64,000 nt of DNA from Flabesymbios commensalis (taxonomy: Eukaryota; Annelida; Polychaeta; Terebellida; Flabelligeridae), in assembly GCA_964017125.1 (NCBI GenBank), contig OZ024902.1, forward strand, positions 38,553,836 to 38,617,835, in the 5' to 3' direction. Below the pieces are notes generated by a model. That model was given only the letters and a program-made list of their open reading frames with translations, did not search any database and had not been told where the DNA came from. The translations under genes and the position numbers were made by a program. Shown here in pieces: positions 13,601 through 24,164 of this stretch. How positions within the stretch are numbered: position 1 is the first letter of the stretch; every line of letters begins with the position of its first letter.

Positions 13601-14520
13601 TTAGACTGGATTGTGTGGGTGTCTAAATGTGTCTATTTTTACAAACACATTCGGCCAACAAATTAACACCAGCCGAGCATTACCAAAGCCAGCTGGATGA
13701 CGAGAATAACAAACGGAGGAGAACATCTGTCTGTTTTGAGTTGAGATGATGAAGTGAGAAATCATTGGTCCCGTGGGTTTCTTCTTTCAGTTCACGTAGC
13801 CTGTATGGATTGAATAGAGCGGGGCTTGATATTGATGCAGAGAGCCATTCGCCTTGCACCCCATTATATTAGCCACGTACCCATAAAGAGCAAAGCGTTG
13901 GGCCGGGATCGAGCCAACGTCTCCTGCTTGGTCTTTGGTGTTATAATTTATCTGCCCGGGGCTCTTACCCGAGGGGTTAATTTTTAAAAACAAATAATTA
14001 TATGGATATGAACCTGTTGGTTGAAAAGAGAATACTCAATACATATGTCATAAGTTTAGAAAACGCGAGAGGAGTCGTCATAATCAATAAGTAGCCTAAT
14101 GCTTTACGTGTCAGATGTTTCAGATTACGTTTCAAAATCTTATAGTGTGATGAACACTGATGAAATGTGTCAGACCAAATATGATTGATCAGACTGTCTG
14201 ATACTAATTTTCACTTACCTAAAGTAGTTGATCGCGGTACTTTAAACATGTTCCTATTTTGTTTTAAGAGTCTGAAGTCCGTTCCAATCACACGATTTCT
14301 GCACGTGACCTTCTCACTATGCCCACCCATAATATAACCAAGTGGAAATTCCACAGGAGCTAGAGTTTTAAATTTTGTGGAAAATTTGAGCCAACAGTAT
14401 AAGGGCCAGAGCACGAGACAACTTAGGTTACAAAAAATGTTAAAATATTTGGTATTTAATGGTGTATTAAGTTTAGTCTTGAGATAATGGTGTGATGTGA
14501 TGCTGAATGGTAAAGATCTT

Positions 14521-14591
14521 CTGTGCAAAGCCAACAGGTAGTATCAGCTTACTTTACAAGTAAGCAGATACTGCCTGTTGGCTTTGCACAG
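14521..14591. repeat. 71-nt hairpin within repeat copy A
   Basis: CTGTGCAAAGCCAACAGG pairs with CCTGTTGGCTTTGCACAG, continuing through GTATC/GATAC and GCTTACTT/AAGTAAGC to a 3-nt loop: about 33 pairs. The related segment in copy C (about 53975..54055) still folds (GCAAACTACGGTAGCTG / CAGCTACCTGG...TTTGC) despite divergence. It may be an old MITE or a structured RNA; no evidence of expression is visible. Confidence 0.65.
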
Positions 14592-15734
14592 CAGAGATGT
14601 ACATGTACATGCATGCTAACTCAATCTTATATTCACAAAATAATCTGCCACTGTCATTGGAATGAAAAAAATCTTGGTATCTGAACTAAAATGTTTGAAA
14701 GTGTGAACCCTTTGTCTGATCAGTTAAATCGTATTACACAATCTGATCATATTTATCTGATGTCTGATCTGACAAAATTTGATAATAGTGTGAACCGACC
14801 TTAGACTCCTGCTTAAAAACAAATAACACGAACAGACTATCTCCGAGTGGGCATTTACTGCTTTTTATATGTTGCCGGATTTTCGCAGATTTCGTTACAA
14901 TCAGAAACCTGTCACATACTTTCAAATTAGAAATGGCAGGTGGCATCGAATTCAGACACGGTGGCCATCTGCAGGTGGTTTGATCCATACTACACCGTCC
15001 TAATCCCCTGACATGTACGGTCTCCAGACTCGAGATATTAAATACGTGATGTAGTAATATTGTGTTGGCATTGTTTTGTTTACCAAACTCACAATGTGTA
15101 GGCGGCCTATGTATCACCTGTATCGGGTATTTTGAAGGTATTTCGATATCGCAATTGCGTCAGAAATGCCATTTTTAACGAATAACATAAGTAACAAATC
15201 TCTTGTTTACATAATCCAATGTTGGGATATTGTTGAGCCAAGTCGTAGTAGCCTCGTTCTCAGAGTCATACTAACACATCTAGGTAGCCCTGCTACAGTG
15301 CTTTGAGAATCTCTTCTGTAATTCATGCATTCTGATAGGGCCTCAAAAAACTGGTGTCTCGTGACCCACACTTGCCCCTGAACTATGACAAGTTTGGGGT
15401 TTTCTTGCAGCTATGAGAGACAAGTTTATATAATTATGTCTCTCCTATACTGGGCTATATGGTTGTATTATGCCTAGGATTATTATGACCAGTACATGCA
15501 ATCAACCTGTGTTGTACTATAGTTAGCCAAGCATAAAAACAACATTGGATCTGAGTCTTTTATCTGCGTTTTTGTAGACTTGCTTTTGTGGAAGACCAAG
15601 ATACCAGCAGTATTTGCACAGTGATTGTAACAACCACTCTTTGTTTGATGTCGGGACATCATCTCAGATGGGGGATTAACATGAACCAAGCTCTGGTTCA
15701 TCGTTCTTACTGGTGTGCAGTCTCTGTCAGCACG

Positions 15735-15905
15735 AAACACCCAATATTGGTTTAACGTTGGTCCAGTGTTTGCGACATAAGCCCAACATTAGGAAAACAC
15801 CGGGCCGGTGTAGACCTATCGTCTTTACGCTGTGTCATTGACAATGGTGGATTGATGTATGTCAATCGTCTACGACGCTGGCCCAACAGAAAATCAACAT
15901 TGCCC
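15735..15905. mobile_element. Palindromic MITE fragments, two adjacent
   Basis: CCCAATATTGGTTTAACG with GCCCAACATTAGG, then ATCGTCTACGACGCTGG with CAACATTGCCC. Both are variants of the family at 9677..9784 and lie inside repeat copy A. Confidence 0.5.
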
Positions 15906-16907
15906 ATGTATTTAGAATATATTTTCCGACTTATATAATACAACTATATTAGGATAGTCAATACACATGATACATGTACAGATGTGGGCCTACATCTCAC
16001 TAGACAATACTCAGAAGAGCACATAATATCAGGCTTAAATATCCATAGGATGTCAGACCAAGTTGGACAAGAAATATAGCTTTTTATATGTATTGATGTA
16101 ATCAAACCCCTCCCTGGTCCATCCCACCCTCTCTTAAACATGTTAAAAAAAGCTAATAATTTTATGAAAATGGTCACCTGCCTCGCCATGTGTATTCCTT
16201 GGCCTGACCATGTGGCTTAGAATGCCAAGGACATCATTTTGTTAGGTATTGCCTTATTGGCCAGATAAAAAATCAGGTCAAATTCATGAATATTTCTGCA
16301 GAACACATTCTTCAGTGCAATCAATGAGCGCCACTAGCTAACGCTAGAGGGAGGATAGTGGATCTGATGAATGAGAATGAGTTGTAGACGATAGACCAAT
16401 AATAAATCAACATTGGATCACCGCGTTTTTTTTGCACAAGACGGAATCATTGGGTGTGAATGCCTCTGTGAACACTGTCACAATGAGCGTGGTGTGTCTG
16501 TGAGACTGATTACTAACAAGGCATTGTACAAATCTAAATCTGCGGTCAAGCGTTACCAAGGGGAGATAACATACTCGTGTTGATGCGTTAATGTTATTGC
16601 TATACAAGTAAGGACTGAAGAATGTGCGCTTACTAGTTCTATACTTAGATAACAATGACAGCTATTTGATGACGTAATTATACACAAATTTAACTGAGGG
16701 GGGGGGGGTTCTCGGGAAATCTGATCTGAATCAGCCGAGATGTGTTTTCGGTTGGTGTTGAATCCTCTGAAGAAGATGGGGACCGCCCGAATGAGAGGAC
16801 AGGTAACCAGCCCAGCATTAGCAATAATTAGCAGAATGTCATCTGGGAGGCGGTGGGAGACAAATGCTTGAAGGCAGATATCTCCACGGACAGCACCACG
16901 TGGTAGA

Positions 16908-16968
16908 AGACGACGGCTCTAAGATGAGGCAACGTCAAGACGTTGCCTCGTCTTAGAGCTTTCGCCTG
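16908..16968. repeat. Hairpin conserved between repeat copies B and C
   Basis: ACGGCTCTAAGATGAGGC and AACGTC pair with GACGTT and GCCTCGTCTTAGAGC around a 2-nt loop. The counterpart at 56172..56228 keeps a 20-bp perfect stem (AGACGACGGCTCTAAGACGA and its complement), although the loop-side bases differ. Confidence 0.65.
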
Positions 16969-17545
16969 GTGTGTGCTTGGAGCGACACGTCCAGTGAACC
17001 AGCCGAATTATCATCCAGCACCACCAACAGTGAACAGGTGAAGGCGTGCTGAACAACCCACCTGCTGTCACAACCTGAACCTTACAGAGTAGAGGGTGAG
17101 AAAAACTGTGGCTGACCGGTGGTAGTGAATATTGAATGAACGTGAGCTGACATAACTACAAGTTATAACTATTGTCATGATACAGTATTTTTAGGGGAAC
17201 CATTAGTTGTCAAATATCAAAGCTTTCAGATTGAGATTTACTCCCACGTAACCTAATCTGGTAATGTTTGGACTGTGTTGTGCGAGGGCTTGTGGCAATT
17301 TTCGTACACGTAATCCGGTTATTTGGTTGACTGTGTAGTGCACTTTCTTGCTCGACCACATCTGACCATTCAAAAATACATACGAGGGATATTTTTCTTC
17401 TTTTTTTTTTGTCGAATTATGGCTTGTCGTTTGATTAATGAGCAAGTCGAGTTCATGTTTGCTACTGCAGTCGCCTCCGCAATACTTCAAACGTAGTTTA
17501 TATATATCGGTATGCACTGATGTGGAGCAATTCCTAATATCTAAA

Positions 17546-17551
17546 ATTAAC
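17546..17551 (+). repeat. Polinton target-site duplication, left (ATTAAC)
   Basis: The hexamer ATTAAC directly precedes the terminal AGTAGTATAC and is repeated directly after the right end (35132..35137). Six-base duplications are the rule for Polinton integration. Confidence 0.95.
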
Positions 17552-18268
17552 AGTAGTATACTTAGGGGCCACTGAAGCCCCCGCCGCCACGTGGCGTAGA
17601 TAAGATCTAATCAGACTGACTAATTAATTGATAAGATCTTATCATTAATTGGATAATTAGGATAAGGGGGGGGGGGGGTGAGGGGAAAGAGCACTTCCTC
17701 CACATTGACCGGAAGTGTGTCGCACGATAATAGAGGCGAAACAACGAGCCCCGTCAAAACGTGGCGCTGTTATCTGATGGTATCTGGGCCAAACAACGAG
17801 CCCCGTCGAAGTGTGGCGTTGATGTATCAGGAAATGTGAGTTATCGCAGACGAGCAGTTTTCCTGAGTTAAGGTCACGGGTAGATAAATTTTTTTTTAAG
17901 CAATAGATATACCCGAAATCCAATAATTATTGTGCTAAGAAGGCATGGATGGTAGTTTGATGCATCACTGGATCTTGCCACAAATAAAATAATATGTATA
18001 GAAATAATGGGTGTCATTCAGATGAAGGATGTGAAATCGCCACCAATAGATTTTATATATATATAACCAATTACTTCGTATTGATGTTTAAGTCGTTTTC
18101 AAATATTCCTGAGCAGTTCAACTGCTCACCTCAGTCACTGCTTAGCAGGTAGTGAATTGGTATTACTAAAGTGTGGCGCTGTTATTCGAGGTATCAGGAA
18201 ACGGGTGGTGGTGGTGTCTTATCGGGAAGCAAGCAGCATCCGTGAATGGGTTGTTTAGATAAAACAGA
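17552..18268 (+). repeat. Polinton left terminal inverted repeat (about 717 bp)
   Basis: An outer block (17552 to about 18105) matches the inverted 34570..35131 almost base for base. An inner block (about 18118..18268) matches 34047..34335. The outer block contains a tandem pair of about 52-bp units (AACAACGAGCCCCGTC twice, at about 17731 and 17792) and a run of 13 G near 17660. Confidence 0.92.
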
Positions 18269-19344
18269 CGAGTGTGAATACATTATATATTAATAATATA
18301 CATAGCGTACGTAGACCAAAAGACAGAAATTAGGCTTATTTTTTTTCTTTTTGTTTTTGTGTGTGTTAATATATATATTTTTCACTAATTTACACTCTTA
18401 ATTACCAACATGTATTTGAACCAAATGGGCTAATTAGACATTATGATCACGATAAGTTTACAGAAACAAGCAGCTCTACCATGAATACAATTCTTACAGA
18501 TGTAGTGTCTTATTGTCAAATTAGTGATACATGCTCTCATGCATACGTTGACAGATATTTGTTTTGTAAAGTATTATTATTATGAAAACAAAATGATGCA
18601 CACCATGTTTTGAATACAATACCTGAATTATTATTAACACGTTGTATTAAGCTGAAGGCACGTATACACTAACACAGTGATCACAACTAATAATATTCGT
18701 CGTATAGAAATAGAGACAAACGATATCAGTTTTTTATTATCGTTTGGTTAAAAAATGCATGAGCAACCATACAGAAAATAGAGTCTGTGATATTTTTTAT
18801 CATTTTTTTCAGGACAATTTCGGTTATTTTTTGTCATCATTTATACGATCGAGAAAATGGACCTAATCAAAATGTTTAAAAGAGTACCCAAATGCTATAA
18901 GTATTATTAAGTTTTAAAATGTATGCAGTTTGAACTACCAACTATTTAACAATACAGTCTACCATATAATAAACTTTATGATTTAGTAATATCACTATAT
19001 TACGTCAGCTGAACCATTATACTAACTTAACTTACACCGCATAAAGAATGCGACACACCGTATACGATCAAAACTAAATTCACAATGAATGAGAATCAGA
19101 AAATGAATGGCAACTGTGTGCAGGAAAGATAATGATATTGTGAATTATCTATCACACACAATACATCCTGACTGAACAAAATGTACAAGACTGGTTTGTT
19201 GTAATTCCTTAACCATGTTAACAAGTCAGAGGTGTTAGCTGAGGACATAGTGGTATACCCCTCCCCTGGGCTGCTGTATTTAAGGGAAGCGTCCGCCCAC
19301 CCATTCACACTTCTTCTGATTAGCGTATAAGAAAATATTAAACT
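18269..19344 (+). promoter_or_regulatory. Polinton left non-coding leader and probable promoter of the first gene
   Basis: No gene is visible. The sequence is AT-rich. A TATA-like GTATTTAAGG at about 19274..19283 lies some 60 to 70 bases before the ATG at 19345 and would suit transcription of the PC4-like gene. Confidence 0.5.
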
Positions 19345-20775
19345 ATGCCACGTGGAAAAAATACACCTAAAAAAAGGATGCTAGCGGAGATGCAGGAGAT
19401 GGATGCTCAATATATGCATTTTGACGACGAGGACACACAAGATATTACAGAGATGGTGGATGCTGCAACGCAGACATCCTACACATGGAATACAGTAATA
19501 GGTAGGAGATTATTAATTATTTTCTAGTGATGTAAATAATTACAATTACTCTCTCTAACTACTAAACCAATATAATACTAGTTTTTTTTGTCCATAACAG
19601 CTTTATTGAATTATAAATAACGAGTAATCCAGCATTGATGGTTTTTAACCTTCCGGGTAAATCAGGCAGCTGAGATAAAAAGTCTAAAAGCCTAACAAGG
19701 GATGTACATTGGATTTACATTAATATTATGAAATTATATATAACAAAAAAAATCCTAAATATGGTTTATGTGAAATTAGAGCAGTTTAAAGTTGGTGACA
19801 TGAGGGTTAGACCATTTGTAATGTTGTGATGAATTATACTGTAGATCTGGTATAGGGGGCCTATTCGCGAGATTTTATTTTTCGCGAATTTCGCGTGGAG
19901 GACAAATTCGTGAAGTCAAGAATCTCGCGAAAATTATTATTATAATAGCACTACTGGAGAAAAATGAAAATTCGCGATTTCTAAACTTCGTGAAAGGTCC
20001 CCAAATCAGAAATTCGCGAAAATTTTAACACGTGAAAATTACCAGATCTACAGTATCCAAAGTTAGATATTGTTCACTCACACGCAAATTATAACCAAAA
20101 TCAAATATTTAGAAATAAATACTTTAAAATGAATGTTTCTTTAGTTGTCGTTAATACTTCCCCTCATCTTTATTGAAGAAGTTAATTTGGTGAATAGATT
20201 GAATAGACCTACATATTACATTTTGTAGCAACAAATATTTAGAAATACTAATAACAGTATGTTATGTTTTTTATTCCAGAAAGAATGGTGAGGAAGACTA
20301 TTCACATTGGAGAGAAGAGACTGATACGTCTACTGGAAATCCACGGTGGAGGGTTAGAGGTTGAAATATCGGACGAAGCAGAGTCCAACAAAAAGATGAA
20401 AATGACCATAACAAGGTTTCGAGAATTTGTCGAAAATGTGCCACAAATTGTGGAGGCCGTAGAAGCTTTGCGACGACACCAAGATGTCAAAATACAGCTC
20501 CACCTTGGTGGAAACATTTATATCTCTGTAACGCAGGGAATACTTTGTGTTGATTTTCGGTATTATTGGTTAGATAGAGCTTCTGGGCAGCTGAAGCCAA
20601 CCAGAAATGGTATCGCACTGAAGATTCGTGAGTGGGAGAGTCTCCGGGCGGCTCTCCCAGGAATACTTCAGTGTTGTGAACCAGAGCTGTCAATCGTGCA
20701 GCGTTGTGTAGATGAAGGTGCGGTGCATTCTTGTTATGAGTGTAACCCGAACATTAATACCAAACCCATATGTTA

Positions 20776-20776
<1 letters not shown>
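19345..20776 (+). CDS. Two-exon protein with tandem PC4-like (transcription coactivator p15) domains
   Basis: Exon 1 (19345..19501) encodes a short acidic-basic leader and ends at a GTAGGA donor. Exon 2 (20280..20776) follows a pyrimidine-rich TTTTTTATTCCAG acceptor, and the phase matches. The exon 2 product shows two successive regions resembling the PC4/Sub1 single-stranded DNA-binding fold. The first begins IHIGEKRLIRLLEI. The second contains VKIQLHLGGNIYISV, then DFRYYW, KPTRNGIALKIREWESL and a final helix. The pattern GxxxISV...VDxRxYW...KPxxxGIxLxxxxWxxL is the PC4 hallmark. PC4 normally works as a dimer, so a tandem copy could act alone (inference). A candidate AATAAA lies at 20874..20879, after an (AT)n run. 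Position next to the TATA-like leader suggests an early regulatory or DNA-binding role. Domain assignment is from pattern memory, not a search. Confidence 0.7.
19839..20053. mobile_element. Mariner-type MITE inside the intron of the PC4-like gene (215 bp)
   Basis: The ends CTGTAGATCTGGTA and TACCAGATCTACAG are perfect inverted repeats flanked by TA on both sides (19837..19838, 20054..20055). That is the Tc1/mariner signature. The inside is rich in TTCGCGAA and TCGCGAAA motifs, in both orientations. There is no coding capacity. It was inserted after the Polinton gene acquired its intron, or itself enlarged that intron. Confidence 0.8.
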
Positions 20777-20840
<64 letters not shown>

Positions 20841-20841
20841 C
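20777..20841. repeat. (AT)n microsatellite
   Basis: A run of about 30 AT dinucleotides directly after the stop of the PC4-like gene. Confidence 0.95.
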
Positions 20842-21031
20842 TATATACATGTATAGTGTTTGTTATACTGTGCAATAAACATATGATTTGTACTAACACA
20901 CCATTTTGATTGCTATATCACATATATATTTTATAGCATACATTTTCCATACATTTTCCATGAATAAATCACTTAGTATAAATACCTTGTTATTCCATGA
21001 ATTGTCAATACATATTCATAACCGTGTTACC

Positions 21032-21674
21032 ATGCAGACGTCTCTAATTCCCCTGCGTCCGTTTAGTAGTATGTGTGTGGTTGGACCAACTGGTAGTGGG
21101 AAAACTAGAATGGTATTTCGCAAATTTGAGAGGCGTTTTTGATCACCCCCCTCCAGATAAAATATTGTATTGTTATGGTGTGTGGCAGAAGTTGTTTGAA
21201 GAAATGGAATCGACCATAGATAATATAGTTTTTCATGAAGGCGTTCCTAACCACGATGAGATTAATGAGTTTGCGCATAATTCACAACACCGAATAATAA
21301 TTTTGGATGACCTAATGTCACAAGTTTTACAAAATAGTGATATGGAATTATTATTCACACAAGGAACGCACCACAAAAAATTATCTTGTGTATTTCTTTC
21401 GCAAAACCTCTATCAACAAGGACGTTATTCACGAAGCATAACGCTGAACACATGGTATTTGGTATTATTTCGTAATGCAAGAGACGCTAGTCAAATTCAT
21501 ACATTGGCGCGTCAGATTTTTCTAAGAAATAGTAAAAAATTACTAAATGCCTACATAGATGCAACACAACAGTCGTTTGGTTATTTAGTTATAGATTTTT
21601 CACCGAACGTTGAGGATGATTTTCGTTTAAGAACACACATTTTTCCAGATGAAGATTGTATCATTTATACGTAG
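21032..21674 (+). pseudogene. Polinton packaging ATPase (FtsK/HerA, A32-like)
   Basis: The region encodes the genome-packaging ATPase found in Polintons, adintoviruses and nucleocytoplasmic viruses, which drives DNA into the capsid. The Walker A motif GPTGSGKT lies near the N-terminus after a short leader. The Walker B motif is seen as IIILDDLM, about a third of the way in. Downstream are a FTQGTHHKKLSCVFLSQNLY segment typical of the family (the sensor region after a conserved H-H pair) and a C-terminal region with DARQI-like spacing and a final FSPN...LRTHIFPDE. Its length near 200 residues is normal. As a fossil it looks interrupted about once. It sits at the head of the plus-strand structural block. 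Confidence 0.88.
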
Positions 21675-21723
21675 GTAACTGATCACATCTATCAGTTGTT
21701 TAACAGATCATCAATGAGCAAAC

Positions 21724-22029
21724 ATGTCCAGTTTGTTGCGAAATAAAGAATTCATAACACTTTTGCTACACACATCGATCGAGCAAGCACATTGTATTCT
21801 AGGAACATTATCGATAAAACAGGTGCGCGTACTGTGCGAAATAGCCCATAATACTTTACGTGGTTTATTCAAAAAAATACAAAAAATTGTTTCCTTACAA
21901 AACAATTATTCGCAATCTTGCAGCAAAAAATATCGCTCTGACAGAGAAAAAACAAATCATAAAACAACATCGTAGGAGTATACTCAGGTGGTTAAAAATT
22001 ATGAAAAGTTCTCTATTATTGTATCTGAA
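21724..22029 (+). pseudogene. Small helical Polinton protein of unknown function
   Basis: The product begins MSSLLRNKEFITLLLHTSI and contains the signature IKQVRVLCEIAHNTLRG. I recognise this as a small conserved protein that recurs between ATPase and integrase genes in Polintons and adintoviruses. It is rich in helices and ends in a lysine/arginine-rich tail. Function is not known to me; a DNA-associated or core role would suit the charge (inference). It looks interrupted about once. The right edge given is approximate. Confidence 0.6.
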
Positions 22030-22623
22030 ATGAGCGCTAAGAAAGTGGTAATAAGTTTTGACAAGTATCAAAGAATGTTAGAAACAGTAAAAAGTACACC
22101 TGTCAAAGAAAAATCAGAAGGGCAACTAAACAAAACAAGAAAAACAGACGAAAATCATTTAAATTCAGTGATGAAAGATACTGAAAATGAAGCTAGCGAT
22201 AACGAAAAATTAACTGATAAGTCACATCACAGTCGTGCTGGCATATCACTTATACCGAAGTATTTGAGGAATCGAAATACAAAACTAATATCATTTATAC
22301 TATCCTGCCAAGAAATTTCGTGGAATTCTCGTGGAGAATTGATATGTGACGAAAAGCCAATTCATGGGTCGAATATTACAGATCTTATTAGAGATGCAAC
22401 TTTAGCAAAAGTTACCAAGACACCACCTATTGGTGCCGATTTTTTCTACTATAAGCTAGCAGATTGTAACATTCCATTTATTCTGATAAAAAATATCAAG
22501 AGAAGACAGTATCTTTATCATCTGGGAGGTGTCCAACATCCACCCGGTAGCCTTACGAAACCAAATACTTCTCACAAACCATCAAGTAAACACAATTTTT
22601 TATGGCGAAAATGGAGATCATAG
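22030..22623 (+). CDS. Conserved Polinton protein of unknown function (about 198 residues)
   Basis: I choose the ATG at 22030 because the family typically starts MSxKKVVIxxxKYxRxL, seen here as MSAKKVVISFDKYQRML. A further ATG in frame at 21988 is possible. After a low-complexity linker (TDENH...NEKLTDK) comes the conserved part: ISLIPKYLRNRNTKLISFIL, then WNSRGELICDEKPIHGSNI and TDLIRDATL, then ADCNIPFILIKNIKRRQYL. The pattern WNxxGELxxxxxxIxGSxIxDLIxDAL recurs in proteins next to the integrase in many invertebrate Polintons. The end overlaps the integrase start by 22 bases. I know no function. The frame is whole. Confidence 0.72.
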   Translation: MSAKKVVISFDKYQRMLETVKSTPVKEKSEGQLNKTRKTDENHLNSVMKDTENEASDNEKLTDKSHHSRAGISLIPKYLRNRNTKLISFILSCQEISWNSRGELICDEKPIHGSNITDLIRDATLAKVTKTPPIGADFFYYKLADCNIPFILIKNIKRRQYLYHLGGVQHPPGSLTKPNTSHKPSSKHNFLWRKWRS

Positions 22624-23699
22624 AGCGTACTTACTTAAATCCTAAAGAAGCGGCTAGTTTTTCTAGCCCTGGCAAGATTTATCATGAGATTAAAAAACAG
22701 AACAAGAATGTAACAAAAAAACAGATTACAGAATGGTTGAAGAAACAGGAAGCTTACACTCTGCACAAACCTGCACGGAGAAAGTTTTCCAGAAATAGGG
22801 TGGTTGTTGGCGGATTAGACTATCAATGGGATGCAGATACGATGGATATGACTAGCTATAAGGCATCTAATAACGAGTATAAATATGTTCTTGTTATCAT
22901 AGATATATTTTCGAGATATTTATGGACTCGACCACTAAAAACCAAACGTGCCAATGAGGTAAAAACTGCACTAGAAAATGTATTAAAAGGTAACAGAAAA
23001 CCATCATTCTTAAGGACAGATAAAGGAACTGAGTTTTTGAATAGTTATGTGTCACATTTTCTGAAAGAAAATGAAATTGATCATTTTGTTAATCAAAATG
23101 AAACAAAAGCGAACTACGCAGAAAGAGTTATTAAAACATTGAAATCTAAAATTTCCAGATATTTCACACACCATCAATCACACAAATGGACCGATGTTTT
23201 ATCAGCATTCACTGATAGTTATAATAAAACATACCATCGTAGTATTAACCAGACCCCAGAGTCTGTATCGAAGCAAAATGAGGCACGGATATGGTTCGAA
23301 CAATACAACAAAATAAAGAAAAAGGGAGAATATTTTTATTTTAAGAAAAAATATGCTTTTAATGTTAATGACTATGTACGTGTGTCTTACTTAAGGGGGA
23401 CATTTGAGCGGGAGTATGATCAAAAGTGGACAGGTGAAATATTTATTGTGAAATCGCGACGACGTAGAGATGGTATCGAACTATATCATCTTATTGATTT
23501 TAATGGAGATGAAATTAGTGGGAGTTTTTATAAGGACGAATTACAGAAGATCACCGCTGATCCAACAGGTGTCTACAAAATTGAAAAAGTATTACGCCAT
23601 AGAAAATATAAAGGTAAAAAACAATTCCTCGTTCGTTGGTTGTTTTGGCCACCCAAGTATGATACGTGGGTTGATGCTAGTGAATTAAGTACTCTTTAA
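22602..23699 (+). CDS. Polinton integrase (retroviral-type DDE) with C-terminal chromodomain
   Basis: This 365-residue protein inserts the element and produces the 6-bp duplication. An N-terminal helical region (residues 10..60) precedes the RNase H-like core. The catalytic triad is visible as WDADTMDM (D about 79), RTDKGTEF (D139) and NYAERVIKTLK (E173), giving the usual spacing of about 33 between the second Asp and the Glu. An SH3-like segment (about 240..310) follows, then a chromodomain (about 323..362) with YKIEKVLRHRKYKGKKQFLVRW and WVDASEL (shown here in two parts: YKIEKVLRHRKYKGK and QFLVRW). The chromodomain may guide insertion to marked chromatin (inference). The frame is whole, and it overlaps the upstream gene. 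The start could also be the ATG three codons later. Confidence 0.95.
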   Translation: MAKMEIIERTYLNPKEAASFSSPGKIYHEIKKQNKNVTKKQITEWLKKQEAYTLHKPARRKFSRNRVVVGGLDYQWDADTMDMTSYKASNNEYKYVLVIIDIFSRYLWTRPLKTKRANEVKTALENVLKGNRKPSFLRTDKGTEFLNSYVSHFLKENEIDHFVNQNETKANYAERVIKTLKSKISRYFTHHQSHKWTDVLSAFTDSYNKTYHRSINQTPESVSKQNEARIWFEQYNKIKKKGEYFYFKKKYAFNVNDYVRVSYLRGTFEREYDQKWTGEIFIVKSRRRRDGIELYHLIDFNGDEISGSFYKDELQKITADPTGVYKIEKVLRHRKYKGKKQFLVRWLFWPPKYDTWVDASELSTL

Positions 23700-23747
23700 T
23701 CCCATGATATAAGGGCGATTTGATCCTGTCTACCACATAAACTAATT

Positions 23748-24164
23748 ATGGAGCGATCATTCCATATGTACGTTACAAGTAGAATTGTCAAGGGATATTT
23801 CAAGAAAAATACATCTACAGATTTCTATATTCAACTTCCTGAAACGGTGAGATTGTCTGGTAAAGGTTGGTATTGTGCGCTTCTGCAATGTCGTGCAAAC
23901 ATTTCCAACACATATTATCTTTGTTGCGATATATGCGACACGTCGATAGTCGATAATATGCGACTCCCAGTGTTGCGGCAAATATCTCGTAGAACAGCAC
24001 ATTTTGAAAAATTAATATATGTACCTGTTATCAGATCCGAGTTCAACACTATTCATATATATATATTAAATGGCGAAGGAGAACTCGTATCAGTTATACC
24101 TGGAACAGTTAGCTGTGTACTTCGATTCCGCCAATGTAGTCAAAATGATACATCAAGCACCTAG
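23748..24164 (+). CDS. Probable minor capsid (penton-like) protein
   Basis: This 138-residue protein starts MERSFHMYVTSRI. It contains STDFYIQLPETVRLSGKGW, then FNTIHIYILNGEGELVSVIPG and VSCVLRFRQC near the end. The pattern F-x-x-x-L-P-x-x-x-x-L-x-G-x-W and the closing GxxxxxLxFR recur in the beta-rich protein encoded just before the basic protein and the major capsid protein in Polintons; I take it as the penton or its partner. No membrane segment. Its end overlaps the next frame by 95 bases. The frame is whole. The penton assignment is inference from position and beta-rich pattern. Confidence 0.6.
   Translation: MERSFHMYVTSRIVKGYFKKNTSTDFYIQLPETVRLSGKGWYCALLQCRANISNTYYLCCDICDTSIVDNMRLPVLRQISRRTAHFEKLIYVPVIRSEFNTIHIYILNGEGELVSVIPGTVSCVLRFRQCSQNDTSST

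Larger units (their letters stand above)
10765..16650 (+). repeat. Segmental repeat copy A (lacks the Polinton)
   Basis: It is colinear with 17090..17551 plus 35132..42430 (copy B) and, inverted, with parts of 52400..56470 (copy C). Matching anchors include CTTTCGGATTGAGAT (10868) with its counterpart near 17222; TTTCACTCAAATSTTAT (11180) with 35308; CATAAACAGATGAGAA (11940) with 36460 and, inverted, about 54713; GTTGCGGCAACTCTGGACTC (13404) with 37380; CACGGTGGCCATCTGCAG (14957) with 40567 and, inverted, about 53890; and CTGTCACAATGAGC (16473) with 42379. Copies differ by many substitutions and indels, so the repeat is old. No coding frame is maintained between copies. Confidence 0.85.
16690..17551 (+). 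repeat. Segmental repeat copy B, left part up to the Polinton
   Basis: It matches the inverted sequence 55570..56470 of copy C (for example CATCTGGGAGGCGGTGGG at 16839 with CCCACAGCCTCCCAGATG at 56278) and, from about 17090, copy A from about 10765. It ends at the target duplication ATTAAC and resumes after the Polinton. Confidence 0.85.

Noticed and set aside
14734-15117. 127-codon minus-strand frame that recurs partly in copies B and C
   Set aside because: Alignment by eye shows indels that do not respect the frame in the other copies; repeat sequence, not a conserved gene.
17657-17923. Coding frames in the Polinton inverted repeats (also 34669..35067)
   Set aside because: The same sequence appears inverted at both ends with poly-G runs; it is terminal repeat, with no domain in any frame.
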